The notes beneath the pieces were generated by a model, which made no database searches, was not told the DNA's origin, and saw nothing but the letters and a program-made list of their open reading frames with translations. A program made the translations under genes and the position numbers. From a virus, in the IMG/VR virus record IMGVR_UViG_3300030117_000573, positions 1 to 36,080 of that record: a stretch of 36,080 nucleotides of DNA. The stretch is one strand, 5' to 3'. Shown here in pieces: positions 1 to 6,708 of this stretch (position 1 is its first letter; each line of letters opens with the position of its first letter).

Positions 1-13
1 AGGGTTTTTTTGT

Positions 14-108
14 GATAGTGATAGTCTTGATAGTTGTGATAGTTAATGATAGTCGTGATAGTGATGATAGTCGTGATAGTGATGATAGTCGTGATAGTTA
101 ATGATAGT
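14..108. repeat. GATAGT short direct-repeat array
   Basis: The hexamer GATAGT occurs eleven times in this stretch. Its most regular part is an 18-bp unit, GATGATAGTCGTGATAGT, present as two perfect tandem copies (63-80, 81-98) and a third copy with one mismatch directly before them (45-62). Looser copies flank it on both sides. It is non-coding in the window as given and lies just upstream of the integrase gene. Such arrays are typical of iterons, repressor operators or integrase arm sites; which of these it is cannot be decided from sequence. It is not a CRISPR, because there are no unique spacers. Confidence 0.85.
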
Positions 109-109
109 T

Positions 110-190
110 TTTAGTCGTGACCATAATTTTAGTCGTGAATGTATTCTTATCGGTTGACAAATGGGAATCCGCAGGTTACTTTAGTCGTGA
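110..190. repeat. three TTTAGTCGTGA direct repeats upstream of integrase
   Basis: The 11-mer TTTAGTCGTGA occurs at 110-120, 128-138 and 180-190, all in the same orientation. It shares the core AGTCGTGA with the neighbouring GATAGT array. Near-identical TTAGTCGTG copies lie at the far right end of the window, around 35925 and 36017, where they fall inside coding sequence. The last copy ends three bases before the integrase Shine-Dalgarno. A DNA-binding role (integrase arm-type sites or an operator) is inference. Confidence 0.7.
154..182 (+). promoter_or_regulatory. possible sigma70-like promoter for the integrase gene
   Basis: A perfect -35 box TTGACA (154-159) is followed after 17 bases by TACTTT (177-182), a weak -10 match. 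Transcription from it would begin about 190 and give a leader of roughly a dozen bases carrying the GGAGG of the integrase gene. One TTTAGTCGTGA repeat overlaps the -10 region, which would suit repression. The -10 box is poor, so this is tentative. Confidence 0.35.
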
Positions 191-201
191 CTGGAGGATT
201 A

Positions 202-1167
202 ATGATAAAACTAAAGAATAATTCTTACCGTGTAGATTTTACTCATAACCGCAAGAGATACCGCAAGTCTTTTCAATCGTTAGATTCAGCGAAGCTATGG
301 GAAGCCCAAACGAAAGCTCAGTTGTTGGCAGGTAAACGTCAACACTTTAAGTCTTCAAAGGGTAATTTCTTATGTGATTCTTTGGGTAAAATGGCGGAAT
401 GGACGTATCAATCTCAATGGAAGAATACCAAGAGTGAACTGAAAACTTGGTGTAACACAAAGTCTCTTTTGTTTTACTTTGGGGAGGACTATTCGTTAAA
501 CCTATTAGACCGTGAGTCGATAGACAACTTAGTCCTGTACCTAAGAGATCAGGAGGGTAATTCACCAAGTACCATCAATAAAAAACTAAGTAACCTCAGG
601 GTTATTTGTAAGACGGCGTATGATCTTGGTGTCATACCTGCTATGCCTAATTTCCCTAAGAGACTTAAAGAACCTCCAGGGAGAATGCGTTGGTTTACAT
701 TGGAGGAACAAGAACTAATCTTAAAGACTCTCCAAGAGATAGATCCAGAAGCTAGAGATATGATTGTTATCTTGTTAGATACTGGGATGAGAAGCTCAGA
801 GTTGATTTCTTTGAAGCCTAATGATTTAAGAGATGGTGTGATCCATTTGTCAGACACCAAGAACAGTATGCCAAGATCCATACCAATGACTGACCGAGTG
901 AAAGAAACCTTTAGTCGTTACCCTGATATGTTTCGTCTTGACTACGATCAGTTACGCAGAAGATGGGACAAGATGAAACGAGTGTTAGATTTAGGGGAAG
1001 ACGCAAAGATACACAGTTGTCGTCATACCTTTGTGTCTACTTTAGTTCAGAAGAATGTAAACCTTAGGATTGTTCAGCAGTTGAGTGGACATAAAGATAT
1101 AAATATGGTGGTTCGTTATAGTCATTTGCAACAGGAAGATTTAGTCAACGCTATAAATAAACTTTGA
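202..1167 (+). CDS. int: tyrosine recombinase / phage integrase
   Basis: This is a site-specific tyrosine recombinase of 321 aa that would integrate the phage genome into a host attachment site. The complete catalytic set is visible: Arg197 (TGMRSSEL), Lys220 in the beta-hairpin, His271 and Arg274 (HSCRH), His297 (SGH) and nucleophile Tyr306 (VRYSH). The N-terminal half carries an AP2/arm-type beta region (YRVDFTHNRKRYRKSF) and a core-binding SAM-like domain. I place the start at ATG 202, five bases after GGAGG (193-197); an in-frame ATG at 139 lacks a ribosome site and would run through the repeats. It sits directly before the RNA polymerase gene, as in integrase-bearing marine T7-like phages. 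No excisionase or repressor gene was recognised beside it. Confidence 0.95.
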   Translation: MIKLKNNSYRVDFTHNRKRYRKSFQSLDSAKLWEAQTKAQLLAGKRQHFKSSKGNFLCDSLGKMAEWTYQSQWKNTKSELKTWCNTKSLLFYFGEDYSLNLLDRESIDNLVLYLRDQEGNSPSTINKKLSNLRVICKTAYDLGVIPAMPNFPKRLKEPPGRMRWFTLEEQELILKTLQEIDPEARDMIVILLDTGMRSSELISLKPNDLRDGVIHLSDTKNSMPRSIPMTDRVKETFSRYPDMFRLDYDQLRRRWDKMKRVLDLGEDAKIHSCRHTFVSTLVQKNVNLRIVQQLSGHKDINMVVRYSHLQQEDLVNAINKL

Positions 1168-1194
1168 TATACTAATATAAAGCAGGGAAGCTCT

Positions 1195-3573
1195 ATGAAA
1201 CAAACGGATTTGGATACGCAGATGATCTCTATGGGAAAAGAGAGATATTGGAAGACCATACTCAGAGCGAAGCAACAAGAATTAGAAACCTATGGTACAG
1301 CCTCTAAGTATCTTCTTAGTAAATCCATAGACCAATTAGAAAAAGAATTACAAAGATGGAAGACCCAAGCACAGACTTCAGCAGGACGTAAGCACAGAGT
1401 ATTACCATACTTTGAGTTGTTACCTAATGATTTAATCTGTGGTCTTGCTTGTCGTATTGTACTGGATGGTATCAGTCAGAGGAGAAGCCTAACGAATATA
1501 GCTATAAAGATCGGTCAGTACTTGGAGGATGAGCATAGGTTTGGTCGTATGAAAAAAAATTTTCCTGAGCATTGGGCTGACATTGAAGGAAGAATGAAGT
1601 CAACCAAAGGATACCAAGCTAAAATAAAATTCTTAACGAAGACCGCCAAGCACCGAGGGTTACCAATACCAAGATGGAGTAAAGGCGATGCGACTGCTTG
1701 TGGTTTAGTTTTAGTCGAGCTTATGCGAATCAGTACAGGACTCATTGAAATAAAAACTATTACCAATGTATTTAATAGAAGCCACACTATTGTAGAGCCT
1801 ACGCAAGACTTATTGGATTGGCTGAAAGAATCTCATGCTCAACATGAAATACTTACACCAGTCTACATGCCTACGATTGTTCAACCTAAAGATTGGACTT
1901 CATTGTTTGACGGCGGGTATCCGAATGAGATCGTAACAAGAAGACCGATGGTAAAAACTTACAACAAAGACATACTTGAAGAACTAAACAACTGTGAAAT
2001 GCCTGAAGTGTACAACGCCGTGAACACTATGCAGAACACAAAGTTTAGTATCAATGATGATGTCTACCAAGTAATGAAATACTTTTGGGAAACTAATAAC
2101 GATCATGGTGTCTTACCAAGAGCTAATGATATAGAGATGCCTGTGTTTCCTGAAGGTGATGACGAAGCTATTAAGTTATGGAAGAGACAAGCTAGAGACA
2201 TTCATATTATTAACCAAGCTGATCGATCTAAAAGATTACAGCTTGCTAAAGTTTTATTCTTAGCAGATAAATTTATTAATTACCCTTTGTATTTCCCTAA
2301 AACTTTAGACTGGAGAGGTAGGTGTTACGACACACCAGTTTATTTATCTCAAATGGGTAATGATCAAAGTAAAGGATTGTTACAGTTTTACGAAGGTAAA
2401 GAAATAAAGAGCGAAGACCATGTGCATTGGTTAGGTATACATACAGCTAATTGTTGGGGACTTGATAAGAAACCATTTAAGGAAAGATTAGATTGGGTAT
2501 TTAGTAACCGTGAGTTATTCAAAGCTATACATAAAGATCCCTTAGAAAACAATCAATGGACCAATGCAGACAAGCCCTGGCAATTCTTAGCGTCTTGTTT
2601 AGAACTTGCAGAGTTCTTTGAGAATGGTTATGGAACTAGAACAAGAGTACCAGTAGCTCAAGATGCAAGTAACCAAGGACTTCAACTGTATTCTATTATG
2701 TTACATGATGAACAAGGTTGCTATGCTACTAATGTACTACCATCGGATAGCCCTAAAGATTTGTATCAGTTAGTTGCTAATAGATGTATTGAAAGATTAA
2801 AAGCAAGTGATGATCCTATGGCTAGAACTTGGTTAGAGTTTGGGGTAGATCGTAAGGTAGCCAAGCGTCCTACGATGTGTGTACCTTACAGTCTTAGTCG
2901 TCACTCTTGTAAAGAATATGTAACTGATTGGTTTTTTGAAGAAGTAAAAATAGGGGACAGAGAGAATCCTTTCAGTCCACAGTTTTATAAACCGTGTAAC
3001 TTCTTATCAAACTTTGTGTGGGATGCTATTGATGACGTAGTGACTGGTGCAAAGGTAGGGATGCAATGGTTACAAGATGTTACAAAGGTTTGTTTACAAA
3101 ATGGAATTACTCCACGTTGGATTACGAGTGATGGATTTATTGTCAACCAAAAGTATTCTAAACAAGCCTCGAAAGAAATAAAGACAAGTATTGGTGATAC
3201 GATTAGAAGACATAGGATTAACTATGCGACTGGTCAAATCTCTCATCGTAAAAATGTAAATGGTATTTGCCCTAACTTTGTGCATAGCCAAGACAAAGCG
3301 TTATTGTTTAGAACTATAAACATAGCGAAAGCAAATGGTATAACAGAATACAGTATGGTCCACGATAGCTATGCGACTAATGCTGTAGATAGTGGCATAC
3401 TTGCTACTTCACTAAGACAAGCTACGGTTGATATTTTTTCTGATTGTCAACTGACTATGTTTAAAACACAAATTGAAAGTCAGCTTCCTGTTGGAGTTGT
3501 ACTACCTGATGTTCCAAAGTTAGGGTCTATTGATATTCGTAATATCCTAGATTCTGACTACTACTTTGCCTAA
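1195..3573 (+). CDS. T7-type single-subunit DNA-directed RNA polymerase
   Basis: This 792-aa protein (T7: 883) would transcribe the phage middle and late genes. Recognisable blocks are DWRGRCYD followed by GNDQSKGLL (T7 has DWRGRVYA and GNDMTKGLL), motif A AQDASNQG with Asp490, motif B KRPTMCVPYS with Lys557 and Tyr565 at the same eight-residue spacing as T7 Lys631/Tyr639, and motif C HDSYAT with Asp724. These are the two metal-binding aspartates and the nucleotide-selecting lysine and tyrosine. The glycine after the motif B tyrosine in T7 is serine here. The N-terminal domain is shorter and diverged. The gene follows the integrase by 27 bases, with AGGGA before the ATG. Confidence 0.97.
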   Translation: MKQTDLDTQMISMGKERYWKTILRAKQQELETYGTASKYLLSKSIDQLEKELQRWKTQAQTSAGRKHRVLPYFELLPNDLICGLACRIVLDGISQRRSLTNIAIKIGQYLEDEHRFGRMKKNFPEHWADIEGRMKSTKGYQAKIKFLTKTAKHRGLPIPRWSKGDATACGLVLVELMRISTGLIEIKTITNVFNRSHTIVEPTQDLLDWLKESHAQHEILTPVYMPTIVQPKDWTSLFDGGYPNEIVTRRPMVKTYNKDILEELNNCEMPEVYNAVNTMQNTKFSINDDVYQVMKYFWETNNDHGVLPRANDIEMPVFPEGDDEAIKLWKRQARDIHIINQADRSKRLQLAKVLFLADKFINYPLYFPKTLDWRGRCYDTPVYLSQMGNDQSKGLLQFYEGKEIKSEDHVHWLGIHTANCWGLDKKPFKERLDWVFSNRELFKAIHKDPLENNQWTNADKPWQFLASCLELAEFFENGYGTRTRVPVAQDASNQGLQLYSIMLHDEQGCYATNVLPSDSPKDLYQLVANRCIERLKASDDPMARTWLEFGVDRKVAKRPTMCVPYSLSRHSCKEYVTDWFFEEVKIGDRENPFSPQFYKPCNFLSNFVWDAIDDVVTGAKVGMQWLQDVTKVCLQNGITPRWITSDGFIVNQKYSKQASKEIKTSIGDTIRRHRINYATGQISHRKNVNGICPNFVHSQDKALLFRTINIAKANGITEYSMVHDSYATNAVDSGILATSLRQATVDIFSDCQLTMFKTQIESQLPVGVVLPDVPKLGSIDIRNILDSDYYFA

Positions 3574-3583
3574 GGAGGTAAAC

Positions 3584-4216
3584 ATGAATCGTAAGAAATT
3601 CCCACACCTGACCACACCAAAAGGAAAAGCTATATACCCTTGGCTAACTGAGCCAGACCGTAAGTTTAATCCTGATGGAGAATATAAAATAAATCTAAGG
3701 TTGAATGCAGATGATGCAGATAAGATTATTGTTTCTCTTGAAGATATCTTTGAGAAGCACTACAACGAATGTTTGAAAGAACAAGGGAAGAAAAAACTGA
3801 AGAAACATTCTTTCCCATGCGAAGAGGTGACGGACGAGAACGGAGAGAAGACGGATGAGTGGGACTTTAAGTTCAAACTAAAAGCCAAGTGGAAATCCAG
3901 GGACGGCAAAGAAGGAACTCAACGTCCAATTTTATACGATGCGAAAAACAATGTACTCACAAGTGAGAACAGACCTAAGGTTGGATCAGGTTCTATTGTT
4001 CGTATTGGTTATGAAGTCTACACTTGGTATGCTCCTGCTCTTGGTTGTGGTTTAAGTCTAAGACCTAAAGCCGTACAGATACTTGAACTTATTGAATATG
4101 GCGGAGGTTCAGGTTCAGGATTTGGTTTCAATGAGGAAGATGGATTTGAAGCCATAGCTTCTACAGATGATAGTAAAGGATCGACTGAAGATTTCTCAGA
4201 CGATATGCCGTTCTAA
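3584..4216 (+). CDS. T7 gp2.5-like single-stranded DNA-binding protein
   Basis: A 210-aa protein (T7 gp2.5: 232) that would coat single-stranded DNA at the replication fork and contact polymerase and helicase-primase. The body reads as an OB-fold with aromatic and basic strands (YPWLTEPDRKF, LKAKWKSRDGK). It is followed by a Gly/Ser linker and a very acidic tail that ends in DDMPF; a terminal phenylalanine after an acidic tail is the diagnostic feature of gp2.5, where it contacts partner proteins. The start is ATG 3584, a few bases after AAGGAGGT, rather than the in-frame upstream codons inside the polymerase gene. Its stop overlaps the next start by one base. Confidence 0.9.
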   Translation: MNRKKFPHLTTPKGKAIYPWLTEPDRKFNPDGEYKINLRLNADDADKIIVSLEDIFEKHYNECLKEQGKKKLKKHSFPCEEVTDENGEKTDEWDFKFKLKAKWKSRDGKEGTQRPILYDAKNNVLTSENRPKVGSGSIVRIGYEVYTWYAPALGCGLSLRPKAVQILELIEYGGGSGSGFGFNEEDGFEAIASTDDSKGSTEDFSDDMPF

Positions 4217-4596
4217 TGTCTAAGCTGTATACAATTCCAATCATACCCCAAGTTGCAACACGTCCTATCGTTCCGCGTTTCGGTAAGGTATTTTACGGAA
4301 AAAAATATACAGCATTTCGTAAAGAAGCCGAAGATTTTTTCAGGGGGTACAAGGCACTAGGGAAACCTTTTTCTTGTCCCCTGGAAGTCTTCGTATGGTT
4401 TTACTGCAAGAAACCTAAGAGTACAAAGTTAGATAAACCAAACGGTGATATTGATAATTATTGCAAGGCTTTATTTGACTGTGCTAATGGAATCTTGTAT
4501 GAAGATGACCGACAGATAGTTAGGGTACTAGCTGAAAAAAGATGGGAGGACGAGAATGGACCACGAATTGAATTCTTCCTCGTTCCTACGACATGA
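4216..4596 (+). CDS. rusA: RusA-type Holliday junction resolvase
   Basis: This 126-aa protein matches the RusA family. The active-site pattern GDIDNYCKALFD (Asp78, Asp80) is followed by EDDRQIV (Asp97, Asp98), equivalent to the three catalytic aspartates of E. coli RusA. It would cut four-way junctions in replicating concatemers. T7 uses the unrelated gp3 endonuclease at this place in the gene order, so RusA appears to be a functional replacement. The start overlaps the stop of the ssDNA-binding gene (TAATG) and the 3' end overlaps the primase-helicase gene by 41 bases, indicating coupled translation. Confidence 0.9.
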   Translation: MSKLYTIPIIPQVATRPIVPRFGKVFYGKKYTAFRKEAEDFFRGYKALGKPFSCPLEVFVWFYCKKPKSTKLDKPNGDIDNYCKALFDCANGILYEDDRQIVRVLAEKRWEDENGPRIEFFLVPTT

Positions 4597-6184
4597 ATCT
4601 TGTGAAGATTGTGGATCGAAAGATAACAAAGCAGTATACACAGACCATACGTATTGCTTTGGGTGTGGTAACTGGAAATCAAATGAAGGAGAACTTGTGA
4701 CTGTTACTAAAGAAATAAAAGGAATTATTGAGGGGGAGTATAAACATTTGAAAACTAGAGGTATATCTGAAGATATATGCAGAAAGTTTGGCTATCAAGT
4801 AGGACAATACAAAGGTAAGTTTTGTCATATAGCTAACTATAAGAATCCAGAGGGAGAAGTGGTAGCTCAGAAGTTACGACTTGAAGGGAAGAAGTTTTCT
4901 TGGGTAGGTGATACTGAGGGCATCGGGTTTTTTGGTCAACATATGTGCCGAGAAGGTGGGCGTTTTCTGATTGTATCAGAAGGCGAACTCGATGCTCTTA
5001 GTATTGCTCAAGCCTTCAATGGAAAAGCTAGTGTAGTCTCTCTTAGTCATGGAGCTAATTCAGCTTCTAAAACATTTAAGAAACACATAGAGTTTTTATC
5101 TACATTTGATTCTATTGTTATATGTTTTGATGATGATAAACCTGGAAGAGAAGCAGCGAGTGAATGTGCTTTGTTGTTAGAACCAGGGAAAGCAAAGATT
5201 GTAACAGGTCTACCAAACAAAGACGCTAATGAATGTCTTATGGAAGGCAACATTAAAGAGTTAGTGTCTGCTATTTACGATGCTAAAGTGTATAGACCAG
5301 ATGGTATTGTAAGTGGTGATGAACTTATACAAAGATTATTAGAAGACAAAGAAGTTGAATCAGTCCCTTACCCTTGGCAAGGACTACAAGATTTAACTCA
5401 TGGTATCCATCAACATTCTATGGTTGTTCTTTGTGCAGGAACAGGTGTTGGTAAAAGTTCGGTGTGTCGTGAGTTAGCTTATTGGTTAATTAAGAATGAC
5501 AAGAACGTAGGGTATATTGCTTTGGAAGAATCTATAGCTATAACAGTTAGGGGAATGATTGGGTTGCACCTAAATTCAGCACCATATCACCATAAGTTTA
5601 CCGATGAAGAATTATCGGAAGCATTCCACGATGCAAACTTTGATAAAAAATTAGCACTTTATGACCATTTTGGTTCAATTCAATTTGAGAACTTACTGTC
5701 AAAGATCCGATATATGCATAGACAGATGGGGTGTTCTCATTTGTTTTTAGATCACTTGTCTATAGTAGTCTCAGGTATTGAAGGAGATAACGAGAGAAAA
5801 CTTATAGACGTAGCGGTGACGAAACTAAGAATGCTTGTTGAAGAATTAGGTATAACTTTATTCTTGGTGTCACAGCTAAAACGACCAACAGGAGACCGTG
5901 GCTATGAAGATGGAATGGATGTTAGTATTAATGCTCTTAGGGGGTCTAGCAGTATTGCACATGTTGCCGACCAAATTATTTCCTGTTCCAGAAATGTTAC
6001 CGATGAAGAACATGGAAACACCACTAGTATACATGTCCTTAAAAACAGACATAGCGGAACAGTTGGATACGCCTGTAAACTCAGGTATGATAAAACAACA
6101 GGAAGACTTACAGAACAAGGTGGAGTTGATTGGACTCCACAGGAACAGGAAGATGTACATGCAATATCCTCGATCCCTTTTTGA
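4556..6184 (+). CDS. T7 gp4-like DNA primase-helicase
   Basis: A 542-aa bifunctional replication protein (T7 gp4A: 566). The N-terminal zinc ribbon has Cys16, Cys19, Cys34 and Cys37. The Toprim primase core shows SEGELDAL (Glu142, Asp146) and CFDDDKPG (Asp192-194). The DnaB/RecA-like helicase has a Walker A GTGVGKSS with Lys300, a Walker B LFLDHL, the SQLKR block and the LRGSSSIAHVADQ motif. It would unwind the fork ahead of the polymerase and make primers. The start ATG 4556 lies inside the RusA gene and is preceded by GGGAGG. A short gp4B-like form from an internal start is possible but not shown. Confidence 0.96.
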   Translation: MDHELNSSSFLRHESCEDCGSKDNKAVYTDHTYCFGCGNWKSNEGELVTVTKEIKGIIEGEYKHLKTRGISEDICRKFGYQVGQYKGKFCHIANYKNPEGEVVAQKLRLEGKKFSWVGDTEGIGFFGQHMCREGGRFLIVSEGELDALSIAQAFNGKASVVSLSHGANSASKTFKKHIEFLSTFDSIVICFDDDKPGREAASECALLLEPGKAKIVTGLPNKDANECLMEGNIKELVSAIYDAKVYRPDGIVSGDELIQRLLEDKEVESVPYPWQGLQDLTHGIHQHSMVVLCAGTGVGKSSVCRELAYWLIKNDKNVGYIALEESIAITVRGMIGLHLNSAPYHHKFTDEELSEAFHDANFDKKLALYDHFGSIQFENLLSKIRYMHRQMGCSHLFLDHLSIVVSGIEGDNERKLIDVAVTKLRMLVEELGITLFLVSQLKRPTGDRGYEDGMDVSINALRGSSSIAHVADQIISCSRNVTDEEHGNTTSIHVLKNRHSGTVGYACKLRYDKTTGRLTEQGGVDWTPQEQEDVHAISSIPF

Positions 6185-6512
6185 AGCAATCCGACAAGTT
6201 GAAACTGGTGGAGAAAAGAATCCATCAGAAGCAGTAGGTGATGGTGGTTTAAGTATTGGTCCTTACCAGATATCAAAAGCATACTGGCAAGATGCAATTA
6301 TGCACCATCCTGAGATTGGTGGGACGTATCAAGACTGTAAGAAACAACATTACTCAGAGTGGATTATGATGTCGTACTGGGATCGATACGCTAAACCTGA
6401 TTGTTCTTTGCAAACATTGGCAAGAATACATAATGGCGGACCAAAGGGTCATACCAAAAAAGCAACTTTAAAATATTGGAACAAGGTGGAGGCTTTACTT
6501 GGATCAGGGTAG
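6153..6512 (+). CDS. destabilase / i-type lysozyme-like endolysin
   Basis: About 119 aa. The layout matches invertebrate-type lysozymes: QVETGG with Glu17, then GDGGLSIGPYQI with Asp30, SKAYW, and near the C-terminus ARIHNGGPKG and LKYWNKV. In animal i-type lysozymes the catalytic pair is a Glu and an Asp at just these positions and spacing, and the HNGGP block is a family hallmark. It would hydrolyse peptidoglycan at lysis and takes the place of the T7 gp3.5 amidase. It has no signal peptide, so release would need a holin, and far fewer cysteines than animal members. Start: ATG 6153 with AGGA upstream; ATG 6159 is equally good. It overlaps the primase-helicase gene by 32 bases. The family call is from motif recall only. 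Confidence 0.75.
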   Translation: MYMQYPRSLFEAIRQVETGGEKNPSEAVGDGGLSIGPYQISKAYWQDAIMHHPEIGGTYQDCKKQHYSEWIMMSYWDRYAKPDCSLQTLARIHNGGPKGHTKKATLKYWNKVEALLGSG

Positions 6513-6708
6513 ACACTTAACTTGGAAAGAGATTGCTGAGATTATTACGGAGTCTGAAAGTGAGCAGGGGACTTCTATAACGGCTCAAGGTTGCCATGAT
6601 TTGCACAAACGAATGTTGAGAAGATTAAGAGATCAACTAGAAGACGATCCAATTATTCAAGAATGGTTGAAACAAAACCCGACAAGGATAATGATGAACC
6701 ATGAATAA
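6499..6708 (+). CDS. small sigma-region-4-like helix-turn-helix protein (copy 1)
   Basis: A 69-aa protein starting at TTG 6499, with GGTGGAGG seven bases upstream; no ATG is available. The pattern TWKEIAEII, then SITAQG, then KRMLRRLRDQL resembles region 4 of sigma70-type factors, where a helix-turn-helix is followed by a basic helix ending in KLR or RLR. A second protein with the same layout is encoded at 30473-30724; both end in a DP(I/L)(I/V)QE(W/Y)L block. A role in DNA binding or in redirecting host transcription is inferred, and it is too short to be a full sigma factor. It overlaps the lysozyme gene by 14 bases and the methyltransferase gene by 8. Confidence 0.6.
   Translation: MDQGRHLTWKEIAEIITESESEQGTSITAQGCHDLHKRMLRRLRDQLEDDPIIQEWLKQNPTRIMMNHE

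Noticed and set aside
1-120. CRISPR array in the GATAGT repeats
   Set aside because: Repeats are contiguous or nearly so, very short, and there are no unique spacers of even length and no cas genes.
139-201. Upstream start for the integrase
   Set aside because: The extra 21 codons run through the promoter-like and repeat sequence and have no Shine-Dalgarno, while ATG 202 has GGAGG.
5898-6152. Long N-terminal extension of the lysozyme ORF
   Set aside because: The extension is an out-of-frame reading of the primase-helicase gene and does not look like a signal peptide; lysozyme motifs begin after 6153.
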